Positions 45,250 to 54,485 of a stretch of DNA of 64,000 bases are shown piece by piece; the stretch's first letter is position 1, and each line of letters begins with the position of its first letter. The position numbers were made by a program, and so were the translations under genes. Where the stretch lies: contig NZ_LMXH01000001.1 in assembly GCF_001541095.1 (NCBI RefSeq), positions 1,948,842-2,012,841 on the forward strand. The letters run 5' to 3'. The stretch is from Paenibacillus sp. FJAT-26967. GTDB taxonomy: Bacteria > Bacillota > Bacilli > Paenibacillales > NBRC-103111. Under the pieces are notes generated by a model. The model was not told where the DNA came from. It was given only the letters and a program-made list of their open reading frames with translations, and did not search any database.

Positions 45250-46971
45250 ATGCGACAAAGTCAATTATTCCTATCCACAATGCGTGAATCGCCTGCCGAT
45301 GCTGAAGTGATTAGTCATCAGCTCATGTTGCGCGCTGGTTTGATCCGGCAGCTGGCCGCCGGGGTTTATACGTACCTGCCGCTCGGAAGAAGAGTGCTGC
45401 AGAAAGTCGAACACATCATAAGAGAAGAAATGGAGCGGGCCGGTGCACAAGAACTGCTGATGCCTGCTATGCAGCCTGCGGAACTGTGGCAAGAGTCGGG
45501 GCGTTATTCCGTGTATGGCCCTGAGTTAATACGGCTGCATGACCGGCATGAACGAGAGTTTGCACTAGGTCCTACACACGAGGAAGTCATCACTTCTCTG
45601 GTTAGAGAGGAGATTAACTCTTATCGCAGGCTGCCAGTTACGCTGTATCAAATTCAAACGAAATTTCGTGATGAACGGCGACCTCGCTTCGGCTTGCTGC
45701 GGAGCCGGGAGTTCCTGATGAAAGATGCTTATTCCTTCGATACCGACTGGGATGGTCTAGATCAATCCTACTGGAATATGTATCGTGCGTATAAGCGGAT
45801 ATTCGCCCGCTGTGGTCTTAATTTCCGTGCGGTCGAGGCGGATTCCGGTGCAATAGGGGGCGAAGGCGAAACCCATGAGTTCATGGCACTGGCTGAAATT
45901 GGCGAGGACGCAATCGCAGCTTGCAGCCAGTGTGACTATGCTGCGAATCTTGAGAAAGCACAGGCGGGCGTGCCAGCGTTCATAGAAGCAGACCAGCGGG
46001 CGGATGCCGGCATAGCAGAGAAGTTTCACACGCCAGGTCTTCGTACGATTGCTCAACTTGTTCAAGCTCTGCATATCGATCCTGCTGCGATCATCAAAAC
46101 GCTTATTTTTATTGCGGACAATAAAGCCGTTGCCGTAGCGGTTAGAGGTGATCATGACATCAATGAAATTAAGGTTAAGAATTATTTGGGTATCGAGAGC
46201 CTGACACTAGCCGATCCGGCAGCAGTAGCAAGATTAACCGGAGCAGCTCCAGGTTCTATCGGACCTCTTGGTTTAACGGTACCGGTCTTGATTGATGAGG
46301 AAGTCGCCCGTATGACGGATGGGATAGCCGGAGCCAACGAACAGGACTACCACTACAGGCATGTTTATCCTGCGAGAGATTTCGAACTTAAGCACGTAGG
46401 GGACTTCCGCAATATAGTCGAAGGTGATTCGTGCCCACGGTGTGAAGAAGGGAGGCTGAATATTTACAAGGGAATCGAGATCGGTCATGTGTTTAAGCTG
46501 GGAACGAAATACAGCGCAAGATTAGGGGCCTCTTTCTTAAATGCGGACGGGCAAGTACAGACGATGGTAATGGGATGCTACGGCATTGGAGTTTCACGGA
46601 TACTCTCTGCGGTGATTGAACAGAATCATGATGAGCATGGAATCATATGGCCAGCTGCCTTAGCTCCTTATCGCGTCCATTTAATTCCGGTTTCTGTTAA
46701 AAGCGACTTTCAAATGCAGGCGGCGATGGATCTGTACAGCGAGCTTCTTGCTCAAGGGATTGAAGTGCTGATCGACGATAGGGATGAACGTCCGGGCGTG
46801 AAATTCAAAGACTCCGATTTATTGGGTCTGCCTGTAAGAATCATAATCGGTAGGGATGCCGAGCAGGGTATGGTGGAAGTAGTTGAACGGAAGAGTAATA
46901 AGAAGGAGCTCATTTATAAGGACGAGGTGTTAAAAAGGGTAAGAGAGTTTGTAGAAAAAAGCGTCGTGTGA
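45250..46971 (+). CDS. proS: Prolyl-tRNA synthetase next to the NRPS/PKS cluster
   Basis: A 573-residue bacterial-type class II synthetase. Motif 2 is FRDERRPRFGLLRSREF, the insertion (editing) domain spans about 225-400 with the conserved Lys in IIKTLIF, motif 3 is MGCYGIGVSRIL, and the anticodon-binding domain is C-terminal. It charges proline tRNA in the cytoplasm. ATG 45250 follows GGAGG. In Bacilli the main proS gene normally lies next to the rasP and polC genes; here its neighbours are a natural-product cluster and SMR genes, so this may be a second copy that protects against the product. That needs the rest of the genome to confirm. Confidence 0.93.
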   Translation: MRQSQLFLSTMRESPADAEVISHQLMLRAGLIRQLAAGVYTYLPLGRRVLQKVEHIIREEMERAGAQELLMPAMQPAELWQESGRYSVYGPELIRLHDRHEREFALGPTHEEVITSLVREEINSYRRLPVTLYQIQTKFRDERRPRFGLLRSREFLMKDAYSFDTDWDGLDQSYWNMYRAYKRIFARCGLNFRAVEADSGAIGGEGETHEFMALAEIGEDAIAACSQCDYAANLEKAQAGVPAFIEADQRADAGIAEKFHTPGLRTIAQLVQALHIDPAAIIKTLIFIADNKAVAVAVRGDHDINEIKVKNYLGIESLTLADPAAVARLTGAAPGSIGPLGLTVPVLIDEEVARMTDGIAGANEQDYHYRHVYPARDFELKHVGDFRNIVEGDSCPRCEEGRLNIYKGIEIGHVFKLGTKYSARLGASFLNADGQVQTMVMGCYGIGVSRILSAVIEQNHDEHGIIWPAALAPYRVHLIPVSVKSDFQMQAAMDLYSELLAQGIEVLIDDRDERPGVKFKDSDLLGLPVRIIIGRDAEQGMVEVVERKSNKKELIYKDEVLKRVREFVEKSVV

Positions 46972-47008
46972 GAAGTTCCGCCAAATCGTAAATGATATGA
47001 AAATGAGT

Positions 47009-47042
47009 AAGCCGACCTGCAGTATACAGGTCGGCTTGGTTA
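47009..47042 (+). terminator. Terminator after proS
   Basis: AAGCCGACCTG and CAGGTCGGCTT are perfect arms, but the tail GGTTATT has few T residues. It may also serve the convergent SMR operon. Confidence 0.65.
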
Positions 47043-47095
47043 TTCGTGTAGCTAACCTAATATGGACGTAGGCAGCCGAGTGAGGGGATAAAGAC

Positions 47096-47410
47096 CTAAC
47101 CGAGCAATTTTAAGCCTAACACACAGCAGATTACACCTGCCATACAAAATAATCGAAGAGGACTTGTGGACTCCCTGTAGAGGAGTATCCCAACGATTGC
47201 CGCACCGACCGTACCGATTCCTGTCCATACCGCATAGGCGGTAGACAAGTCAATGGATTTCATAGCCTCCGACAGTAAAGTGAAGCTGACAATGAATCCG
47301 CCGATCAGGATCAGATTATTGGACAGGTTATTGGTCTCCGACACACGCTTAATCCCAATCACTCCGATAATTTCCATCATTCCGGCAAAAATTAATAAAC
47401 CCCATGCCAT
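47096..47410 (-). CDS. Small multidrug resistance (SMR) transporter subunit
   Basis: A 104-residue protein with four membrane helices. The key Glu lies in helix 1 (MMEIIGV), and SIDLSTAYAVWTGIGTVGAA is the SMR signature. SMR proteins export cationic drugs or guanidinium in exchange for protons. Its ATG shares one base with the stop of the preceding SMR gene (TGATG), so the two are translationally coupled and probably form a hetero-dimeric pump like YkkCD or EbrAB. Confidence 0.92.
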   Translation of the reverse strand: MAWGLLIFAGMMEIIGVIGIKRVSETNNLSNNLILIGGFIVSFTLLSEAMKSIDLSTAYAVWTGIGTVGAAIVGILLYRESTSPLRLFCMAGVICCVLGLKLLG

Positions 47411-48129
47411 CAGCTGTTCTCCTTTCTGCCGCTCGTTTGTTTCAACAGGATGATAAATACCAGCAGGAGCAAAATGATTCCGACTTTCAAGGGACGGATG
47501 TAACCTTCCATCATGGCTTCCATAATGACCAGACCTACCGTTCCAATGCCGGTAAACACTCCGTATACAGTGCCGATCGGTATAATTTTGACGGCCCGGA
47601 TCAATAAATCAAAGCTGAGTAATAAAGCGGCAAGAACAAGGATGGAAGGAACATAATCGTACTTTAAGCTGGACGCCCATACAATTTCCAGTGCTCCGGC
47701 TACAAGCACATAGGTCCAGCCCCGCCGGTTACTGATAGGCGGCTTTTCCTGTTTTTTCACGGGTACAGCAGCCAGCGGTACCTCCAGTGTATGCTGCATT
47801 CCGGACAAGTTATCTACTTGTACGGGTTTATTTGTCGTCTTGTCATTATTTTTTTTACTAGGGAACAGGAGATAAGACAAATCGATAACACCATGAATAA
47901 TAAGAACCGTCTTCCATACCTGGCTCATTTTGTTGACCGGATCATTCAAATAAATGTCAACTCCCCGATTCCAAAAATGTCTGGATAGATGATCCACATA
48001 AGAACCTTCGGTTAAGTCAGAGGCAGGCACCACCCCAATGACGAATATAAGCAGCACATGTGCTAAGGCAAAGATTATCAAATGGTAAATGAAACTGAAT
48101 CCGACTCTTCGTGACTTAACTGCTTCCAT
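47410..48129 (-). CDS. SMR subunit with extra N-terminal membrane domain
   Basis: A 239-residue fusion. The C-terminal 105 residues are an SMR unit: the helix-1 Glu in GALEIVWASSLKY and IIPIGTVYGVFTGIGTVG. The N-terminal 130 residues add two likely membrane helices (about 10-33 and 70-88) and a linker rich in Lys, Pro and Val. I do not recognise the N-terminal domain. Its ATG overlaps the MerR stop by one base. It presumably pairs with the plain SMR subunit encoded next. Confidence 0.82.
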   Translation of the reverse strand: MEAVKSRRVGFSFIYHLIIFALAHVLLIFVIGVVPASDLTEGSYVDHLSRHFWNRGVDIYLNDPVNKMSQVWKTVLIIHGVIDLSYLLFPSKKNNDKTTNKPVQVDNLSGMQHTLEVPLAAVPVKKQEKPPISNRRGWTYVLVAGALEIVWASSLKYDYVPSILVLAALLLSFDLLIRAVKIIPIGTVYGVFTGIGTVGLVIMEAMMEGYIRPLKVGIILLLLVFIILLKQTSGRKENS

Positions 48130-48905
48130 CAGCCGATATCTCCTTCCTCTGTAAACTGGAGATAATAATCCACAATTTTATCTACATAAGCCATCATTTC
48201 TACATCCATTCCATAGAGCCGAGGCTGTTCTCCCGCAGCAGGTCGCATCGACTCCCAGTACTTTTCGGTTAACGCCTCATCACCCTGGAATAACTGATCC
48301 GACAGGCTCAGAATTTCCTTAGCAAGCTCTTGCGATCGGGCAGAGTTCTCCGGCTCATGGACAAGCTCCCGGATTTTCTTGAGGAGCCGGGTCCATTCTT
48401 GAATCAGGGGATCATTGAGATCATCAGAAGGGAGTTTGGCGATCTCCTCGGGAGTAAAGAACTGAGTGCGCCATTTATTTTTATTCTCGGGCTCTATAGT
48501 CTGGATTTCCTTAATAAAATGAAGCATTTCCTCGAGCCGGACTTCGTCATTCACTTCTATGGAGTACAGAGAGCCCTGCAATAGCTGTTCGATTCGAAAA
48601 AGCCTGCGCTGCTCATCCCGAAGCGAGCTGATTTGAGAAATTATCGCTTCTTTCCAGACATCCTCTCTGGTTTCGCTCTTCGAATTCCGGTTATTCTGAT
48701 CGAGGATGTTCTTTATGGCTGACAATGAGAAACCCATTTCTTTTAAAACGAATATCTCCTGTAGTTTCAAAATATCAGTGCTGTCATAGATCCGATAACC
48801 GGTATCGGATTGTCTGGCCGGTTGAAGCAAGCCCACCCGGTCATAATAATGAAGCGTTCTAATGGTAACACCTGTTTTGGCTGACAGTTCGCCTACAAGG
48901 TACAT
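48129..48905 (-). CDS. MerR-family regulator of the SMR operon
   Basis: A 258-residue MerR regulator. The N-terminal winged helix-turn-helix begins YLVGELSAKTGVTIRTLHYYDRVGLL, followed by the dimerisation coil and a long C-terminal ligand-binding region (about 150 residues, TipAL-like in length). The start at 48905 has AGGAGG upstream. The first gene of a three-gene operon with the SMR pair, it probably senses a toxic cation or drug. Its own promoter carries a perfect 18-base palindrome typical of MerR sites. Confidence 0.9.
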   Translation of the reverse strand: MYLVGELSAKTGVTIRTLHYYDRVGLLQPARQSDTGYRIYDSTDILKLQEIFVLKEMGFSLSAIKNILDQNNRNSKSETREDVWKEAIISQISSLRDEQRRLFRIEQLLQGSLYSIEVNDEVRLEEMLHFIKEIQTIEPENKNKWRTQFFTPEEIAKLPSDDLNDPLIQEWTRLLKKIRELVHEPENSARSQELAKEILSLSDQLFQGDEALTEKYWESMRPAAGEQPRLYGMDVEMMAYVDKIVDYYLQFTEEGDIG

Positions 48906-48946
48906 CTGTTCTTTCCTCCTCAGCAAGCTTTCATTTCTCTCTCTAG

Positions 48947-48976
48947 ATTAAAGCCTCCCCTATAGGGGAGGGTCAA
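48947..48976 (-). promoter_or_regulatory. MerR-type promoter with palindromic operator
   Basis: On the minus strand TTGACC (48971-48976) is followed by the perfect palindrome CCTCCCCTATAGGGGAGG (48954-48971) and a TTTAAT or TAATCT -10 box, giving an 18-20 base spacer. A dyad inside an over-long spacer is the known layout of MerR-activated promoters. Confidence 0.65.
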
Positions 48977-49103
48977 GGTATTTTTTTATTAGGCGCAATA
49001 CAGTGGAATTTGGCCGCATTGTGTATCTGGTCGCGTGACTCTGGAGACTCCACTGGAATCGGAATCCGGAAGCCGCTGTACTTAATCATTTGCGTATGGC
49101 ATT

Positions 49104-49141
49104 GCAAAAACCCGGCAAGACCGATTGGTCTTGACCGGGTT
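49104..49141 (-). terminator. Terminator of the phytase-like gene
   Basis: On the minus strand AACCCGGTCAAGACC pairs with GGTCTTGCCGGGTT with one unpaired position and is followed by TTT. Confidence 0.8.
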
Positions 49142-49159
49142 AGACTGGTTACCAGTAAA

Positions 49160-50611
49160 TTATTGAAGGGTATACGGCAGTTTAAACGTCCATAGCTCTG
49201 TTCCGTTCTGCGGAGAAGTGCTGCCTACGCCAAAATCATTATCGTTGACAATGACAAGCTTATCGCCGTCAACCAGAGATAATCCTTCTACTTTCTCATA
49301 TGGATATTTAAAAGCGACCAGATCCAGGATGGTCTGTTTGGCTGGAGGGAGGATATGATGTTCTTCCAAATCCTGAACGGTCATTTGCTCCAGAGTTTTT
49401 CCAGCTTTGCTGTCGTCATATTTTCCAAGGATATTCGTTGCATTCGAGAGATTTATGGAAAAAATACTTTTCAGCTCTGATTTATCGCCTGCGTTTTTAT
49501 CGCGCTCGTCAATGAGGAGTGTGTTCTCATTCACGACTACAAGGTCGGAGATCACAATGTCGGCTTGCTTTAAACCCTTATAGGATTTGGCATCCTCCGT
49601 CATATAAAAGAATTCTGCCACGGGTTCCAGCGTAGTCAGATCAAACTTGATGAGGCGCAGCTGCCGTGAGTTATCGGTTTCCTTGCCGGGGCTGCGGAGC
49701 GGGCTCTGCATCGCCATGAACATGTACTTGCCATCTGGTGTAATTCCGACCGCTTCCGCGCCGCGGTTCTGGCGAAGCTTATTGTAGACCGCTGGCAGCG
49801 TTTCACGTGCCGGTACCAGCGGGGCCTCTACCTGAGCCGCCCAGCCCTTCGGTACGATACGTTCAATCACTGTGCCGTCACGTTTCACATGGACTAGGGA
49901 CGGGCCATACTCATCGGAAAGCCAGAAGGTATCGTCCTTCGGATTGTAAGCGATACCTTCGATATCAAGACCATAGGGATCGTAGGCAAGCTCTTCCTTT
50001 AGAACGGCATCATAAGGGACTTCGTCCCTCCCTTTGATGTTCGGAAGACCGGTAATGCCTGCATGGCCCGTTACTGGATTTTTACCGTTCACCTTCAGCG
50101 GTATCTCTTCAAGGATGTTGACTTGTCCGTCTTTCACTTCAATTTTGTAGATCGTGGGTGTATAGCCGACCAGCGGAAAAGTTCGTACAGTCGTTCCATT
50201 CACTTCAATTTCACCGTTTGGGCCGCGGTCTGCGGTTGAATAGAAGATGTTATCCGGATCGCCGGGCAGATGAGTGAGAGAGGAGCCGATGCCCATCTTG
50301 ATTCCTTCTGCCAAATCGGGTGCCGCAAGCGTATATTTGCCGGTAAGCTCAGGCTTGTCTGTCAGCGAGACGCGGCTGCGGAACGGGTCCCAATCCACGT
50401 ACTTGCCCAGTGCTTCGCTAAGCGCTCTTACCGGCAAGAACAGGTGCCCGTCAATGTTGACCCCAGGAGTGGAGGGGGATACTGTTTCACCGTTATTCGT
50501 GTACGTGATTGTATCGGCAGTCGTTCCAGTCACACCCGCCGCAAAGACATTCGCCGTTCCTCCCACAAGCGTTAGTGCTGCTGAAGCGGTAATAAGCCAT
50601 TTTTTCATCAT
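49160..50611 (-). CDS. Secreted esterase-like phytase-family protein with Cu-amine-oxidase-N stalk
   Basis: A 483-residue secreted protein. A signal peptide (cleavage near VFAA) is followed by a copper amine oxidase N-terminal-like domain (about 35-85; LPVRALSEALGKYVDWD), which binds cell-wall material in Paenibacillus proteins. The rest is a propeller of the esterase-like phytase family: DIEGIAYNPKDDTFWLSDEYGP, PAVYNKLRQNRGAEAVG, VEGLSLVDGDKLVIVNDND. The substrate could be a phosphate ester but is unproven. The start at 50611 lies behind AGAGGGGA; a methionine at 50665 has no site. Confidence 0.82.
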   Translation of the reverse strand: MMKKWLITASAALTLVGGTANVFAAGVTGTTADTITYTNNGETVSPSTPGVNIDGHLFLPVRALSEALGKYVDWDPFRSRVSLTDKPELTGKYTLAAPDLAEGIKMGIGSSLTHLPGDPDNIFYSTADRGPNGEIEVNGTTVRTFPLVGYTPTIYKIEVKDGQVNILEEIPLKVNGKNPVTGHAGITGLPNIKGRDEVPYDAVLKEELAYDPYGLDIEGIAYNPKDDTFWLSDEYGPSLVHVKRDGTVIERIVPKGWAAQVEAPLVPARETLPAVYNKLRQNRGAEAVGITPDGKYMFMAMQSPLRSPGKETDNSRQLRLIKFDLTTLEPVAEFFYMTEDAKSYKGLKQADIVISDLVVVNENTLLIDERDKNAGDKSELKSIFSINLSNATNILGKYDDSKAGKTLEQMTVQDLEEHHILPPAKQTILDLVAFKYPYEKVEGLSLVDGDKLVIVNDNDFGVGSTSPQNGTELWTFKLPYTLQ

Positions 50612-50757
50612 CCTGTCTGCTTCCCCTCTTTGGTAAATTCTAATCCTATGTATGTTCCTATCCATGACTATATCAAGGGTTTGTTAACGTTAAGTAAGAG
50701 GCTTGAGAAGATTATGTAAAGATTAGGAGGCATCCGTTTAAGGTTAGATGAGGGACA

Positions 50758-50785
50758 AAAAAAAGTAAGCCTTAAAGGCTTACTT
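50758..50785 (-). terminator. Terminator of the small secreted protein gene
   Basis: AAGTAAGCCTTTAAGGCTTACTT is an almost perfect palindrome, followed on the minus strand by a run of T. Confidence 0.8.
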
Positions 50786-50823
50786 GTAGGTATCCGCTTG
50801 TCCAATATATCCACGTAAGCGGA

Positions 50824-51144
50824 TTATTTGAAGTAATATTGCAAATTACTGATGGACAGCTGCGGACCGCCTATGGAGATTGTATAAGTACCACTTGGCA
50901 GGTTAGGTATGGATGCATATATAGTTCCGGTGCCGCCATAGCTTCCAAATGCTCGTGAGTAGACAACTTGACTGTTCTGGTTGGTTACCCATAGATCTGC
51001 CGTTGATCCCTGGAAAGATGCGGTGATCACCAGTTCTCCCTGGCCGCTGATCTGAGAGTTGCTAACTGCAGAAGCGGAGGTGATCGGAAGTATAGCAAAT
51101 AGGGCCAGGCAAATAAATAAAATCCCGAGTGTTCTTCTTTTCAT
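50824..51144 (-). CDS. Small secreted beta-rich protein
   Basis: A roughly 106-residue protein with an N-terminal signal peptide (KRRTLGILFICLALFAIL, cleavage near SASA). The mature part of about 80 residues is rich in Ser, Gly and Thr with beta-strand patterns ending NLQYYFK; it resembles small extracellular beta-sandwich domains. No catalytic motif is visible. I do not recognise the family. The start at 51144 follows AAAGGATGAG; ATG 51153 is the alternative. A cre-like palindrome lies just upstream. Confidence 0.65.
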   Translation of the reverse strand: MKRRTLGILFICLALFAILPITSASAVSNSQISGQGELVITASFQGSTADLWVTNQNSQVVYSRAFGSYGGTGTIYASIPNLPSGTYTISIGGPQLSISNLQYYFK

Positions 51145-51153
51145 CCATCTCAT

Positions 51154-51484
51154 CCTTTATTGGTTATTTTGTGGAGCAAAGCGCTTTCGATAGAAGCTGG
51201 CAAAACCACCTCCTCACAAGCCGGTGTAAAAGAAATGTATCTTTTAAATAGTCCTATGAATCGTGCCGCCCATTCTATAAATTTACATTTATACCATCAT
51301 ATTATAGGTTTCTTCGCTATTCTTCTATGATGAATAGCAACGATTATTTATATAAATCAATGTTTTCAGATTTTTTTCATTATATCTGCACGATCGTATT
51401 TCCCGTGTCATGTTAAAAAGTTTTAGGCTTCACTTGTACTCAGAAGTCAGGGCTTCTACGTTCTCGGGCTTCTGAGTACCCGGG
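51154..51484. other. 331-base gap with cre-like site and long inverted repeat
   Basis: No gene is seen. CAAAGCGCTTTC at 51177-51188 is a perfect 10-base core palindrome resembling a CcpA (cre) site, upstream of the small secreted protein gene. GTACTCAGAAG (51436-51446) and CTTCTGAGTAC (51469-51479) are perfect inverted arms around 22 bases; on the plus strand TTATTTTTTC follows, so it may terminate plus-strand transcripts or be a leftover of a mobile element. The rest is AT-rich. Confidence 0.4.
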
Positions 51485-52041
51485 TTATTTTTTCACAATG
51501 ATATACTGTCGTTCCTTCCACTCAAATTCATCTCCCAGCACAAAAGTATTCAGATCCAGCTTGAGATCAAGTGATCTCTGCGCGGTTCTGAGAATCTGTC
51601 CGATCCATATGCCCAGCCGGCATAGAGTTCTACAAACCCTCCTGACCCGAGATTGCTGTCGATATAAGAGAAAAGCTCTGATAAGCATTTTCTGCCGGTG
51701 AGATAGGCAGCGGGTGAGAACTCGCGGGACTGATTGCTGATACAAAAAGACCCTCCGTCAGGGTCGATCTGGTAGACAAACGGATGCTGAAAATAAGCAG
51801 ATGTATCCTGGTGGTGTAACGGCCCGCTCACATAGAGTCCGGCTGCATCTTCTTCCGTTTCATATACATCGGTCTCTTCTTCATACAAATGTGACAGGTC
51901 CACAATGGAATGAATAGGGGTAACGTCCATTTGAGGCGGACATAATTTGAGGGCATCTTGGAGCTTCATCGTCGTTTTCTTCATTCCAAAGGAGCCGGTA
52001 GGGAGTTCTTGGTCAGCAGCGATATAGTAGTAAAGTGTCAT
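51485..52041 (-). pseudogene. Hypothetical protein gene interrupted by a frameshift
   Basis: One frame gives 163 residues from 52041 (MTLYYYIAADQEL...) ending in a short out-of-family tail at 51550. Another frame then continues LDLKLDLNTFVLGDEFEWKERQYIIVKK to 51485. Together they read as one protein of about 185 residues broken near 51570-51590 by a single-base change, either a real frameshift or a sequencing error. I do not recognise the function; no signal or membrane segment is visible. Confidence 0.65.
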
Positions 52042-52086
52042 AAGATATCGGGACCTCCATCATATTTAAGTTTGATATTCAAAAGT

Positions 52087-52377
52087 TCTCTATATTCGTA
52101 CCATTATCCTGTCCACTTCACGAAGAAGTTGTTCGTGTCTTACATGAAAGACAACGAGCTGCTGCGGATTACCGTACCTACGCTTCTGCTTACCGGAGAT
52201 CAGGAGGTCCAGTATGATGCGGGGGATGCCGTGTTCCGTGCGCGAACCGTCATACCGGATATTGATGCGCAGATCGTGCCTAATGCGGGTCACGGACTTC
52301 CGCTGGAACAACCCGAAGAGGTGAACGGGCGAATTATTGCTTTTCTGGGACAACAAAAAGATGACCCTTATGAATAA
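52087..52377 (+). pseudogene. C-terminal remnant of an alpha/beta hydrolase
   Basis: The frame ends at 52377 and reads VPTLLLTGDQEV, then VPNAGHGLPLEQPEEVNGRI and AFLG. These are the last strand-Asp and the catalytic His segment of an alpha/beta hydrolase. The nucleophile elbow and the first two thirds of the fold are missing, and the upstream part overlaps the start of the frameshifted gene on the other strand. It is a decayed fragment, not a working gene. Confidence 0.65.
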
Positions 52378-52418
52378 GGATCATCTGATAGAGTGCAGGG
52401 CTGGATGGAATTCATCTA

Positions 52419-53321
52419 TCAATCAGCTATGTTCCCGGACATTTTAAGTCTTTTAGCGATTAGTTTAAAATCTTCCGCAGAAATGCCCGGGGCAAACTCT
52501 TCCTCTACAGCAGGAGCTTCTGGAATCGGGAATCCTTTAGGGGAACCCTGGATAACTTCAAGCTCAAGGCCGTCTTCCGGATGAGTTCCTTTCCAGATCT
52601 GGTCGATGGCCGTAAAATCATTTTCACTCCATGTATATAATTTGGTATGCACGCCTTTTTCCTCATATTTCCGCGCTTCATTAAAAGATTTGTTGCTTAG
52701 TGAAGGAATTGGAACCAGCTTGGTGACATCTACACCTGTTGCAATTTCCAGCGCTTTGGCATATGCAACGACGTGAACACCGCCACGGACAAGCAGGAAT
52801 CCGACAACCGTGCGTGCAGCCGGATGGTCGGTCATTTCATATACTTTCATTTTATGAGTTCGGGCACCACATTCTAAGAAGAAATTATGCAGCAAATCTT
52901 CTACTAGATTGCCGCTGTTAAAAACATTCGCGCCCGTCCACGGGTTCCCCATTGAATCGTAAGGCATCGCTCCTTGTGCACCCGCAAGAAAGTGATAGGA
53001 TAAGCGCGCGTCTTTAGCAGAGCCTAGCGGTGTTTTATCCGGTTCTTTATAATCTGTCGAACCTCTTAAGCATTTGTTAATGGCATGGGAAACCAATTCG
53101 ACATGGCCCAGCTCTTCTGCAGTGATACTCATAACCAAATCGTAAAAAGGCTTTAGTTTTTCTTTGGAACGAAAGTTAAAAGATTGGTATAAGTAATTAT
53201 TTAACGTCGACATTTCACCGAATTTGCCTCCGAGCAGTTCTTGAATGGCTGCTGCCGCATTCGGATCCGGCTTCTCAACGTCAGGAATCTCTATCATTAT
53301 TTCGTTCATTCTTCTAAACAT
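52419..53321 (-). CDS. Manganese catalase
   Basis: A 300-residue dimanganese catalase of the ferritin-like fold. Metal-ligand segments are visible: QELLGGKFGEMSTLNNYLYQSF, AEELGHVE, FLECGARTHKMKVYEM and RGGVHVVAYAKAL. It converts hydrogen peroxide to water and oxygen in the cytoplasm or spore coat. The start at 53321 follows GGAGG. Related proteins (YjqC, CotJC) are common in Bacilli. It is divergent from the oxidoreductase gene at 53483. Confidence 0.9.
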   Translation of the reverse strand: MFRRMNEIMIEIPDVEKPDPNAAAAIQELLGGKFGEMSTLNNYLYQSFNFRSKEKLKPFYDLVMSITAEELGHVELVSHAINKCLRGSTDYKEPDKTPLGSAKDARLSYHFLAGAQGAMPYDSMGNPWTGANVFNSGNLVEDLLHNFFLECGARTHKMKVYEMTDHPAARTVVGFLLVRGGVHVVAYAKALEIATGVDVTKLVPIPSLSNKSFNEARKYEEKGVHTKLYTWSENDFTAIDQIWKGTHPEDGLELEVIQGSPKGFPIPEAPAVEEEFAPGISAEDFKLIAKRLKMSGNIAD

Positions 53322-53482
53322 CGTTTCAGCCTCCTATTAGTTAAGTAACACTTACACTTTTAACCTCTTAATTTTTAATTCAAACAAGTCGGGATCATTC
53401 ACTTCCGTAAACATGTATTTCAACCCTCCGATTTATACGGTACTATGAATACGGGAGTTTTTTTAAAAGGAGACTTGTTATA

Positions 53483-54469
53483 GTGGAAGCCTTAGGTGTC
53501 AAGTTCTATGAATTTGGAGATCCTTGCGAAGTGTTACAAGTGGAAGCTGAAAAACTGCAGCAGCCGAGGAATGGTGAGGTTCTTGTCCGCATGACCGCAC
53601 GTCCTATCAATCCCTCCGACTTGCTGCCCGTGCGGGGAGCCTATTCTCATCGGATCTCGCTGCCAGGTGTTCCCGGCTACGAAGGAGTGGGTGTGGTGAC
53701 TGAGGTGGGTCCATCCGTACCGCAGCATCTTCTTGGGAAGCGGGTGCTCCCTATACGCGGAGAAGGAACCTGGAAGCAATTCGTAAGAACCTCAGCGGAT
53801 TTTGCAGTTCCTATACCTGACTCTATGGAGGATGAGACCGCAGCCCAGCTATACATCAATCCTATAACCGCATGGCTTATTTGTACGGAAGTACTGGCAC
53901 TTAAACCCCATGACACCTTGTTGGTCAATGCTTGCGGGTCCTCAATCGGCCGTATCTTTGCCCAGTTATCCAAGGTTCTCGGTTTTAAGCTGATTGCTGT
54001 AACTAGAAATAATGCCTATACGGAAGAATTGCTTGAACTCGGCGCCGAGTGTGTGGTGGATACATCCGAAACTCCTCTATATGGCGCAGTTATGGAGCTA
54101 ACCTATGGCCGCGGAGTTCATGCTGCGATAGATTCAATTGGAGGGGCGGACGGTACCGGCTTAGCATTGTGCGTACAGCCGCATGGCAGCTTAGTCACGA
54201 TCGGGCTGCTATCCGGGGTTTCGGTTAATTGGGCTGAAATCTCCAAGCAAGCGCAGGTGCATGTCCGGATGTTTCATCTGAGGCATTGGAATGAGCGAGT
54301 GTCTGTATCTGCATGGCAAGCAACCTTTAACCATTTGATAACGCTTATTCAACCTAACAAAATAAAGTTGAGGCCGCCTGCCGCACGGTACAGCTTAGTG
54401 GAGGTACAAGAAGCTGTGCGAATTGCAGGAGCTCACTTAAGTAATCAAGGGAAGATTTTTTTGATCTGA
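53483..54469 (+). CDS. MDR-family NAD(P)H oxidoreductase without zinc ligands
   Basis: A 328-residue medium-chain dehydrogenase/reductase resembling quinone oxidoreductase or trans-2-enoyl reductase (MECR). Seen: NPSDLLPVRGAY, the GYEGVGVV substrate-domain turn, and a nucleotide-binding segment LVNACGSSIGRIFAQL in which the usual GxGxxG is altered to CGSSIG. The zinc-binding cysteines are absent. GTG 53483 follows AAAAGGAG. The substrate is unknown. Confidence 0.82.
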   Translation: MEALGVKFYEFGDPCEVLQVEAEKLQQPRNGEVLVRMTARPINPSDLLPVRGAYSHRISLPGVPGYEGVGVVTEVGPSVPQHLLGKRVLPIRGEGTWKQFVRTSADFAVPIPDSMEDETAAQLYINPITAWLICTEVLALKPHDTLLVNACGSSIGRIFAQLSKVLGFKLIAVTRNNAYTEELLELGAECVVDTSETPLYGAVMELTYGRGVHAAIDSIGGADGTGLALCVQPHGSLVTIGLLSGVSVNWAEISKQAQVHVRMFHLRHWNERVSVSAWQATFNHLITLIQPNKIKLRPPAARYSLVEVQEAVRIAGAHLSNQGKIFLI

Positions 54470-54485
54470 GTTATCCCTTTCACCT

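Noticed and set aside
51177-51188. Firm call of a CcpA (cre) site
   Set aside because: The palindrome fits the core only; the flanks do not match the usual TG/CA ends, so it is kept only as a weak note.
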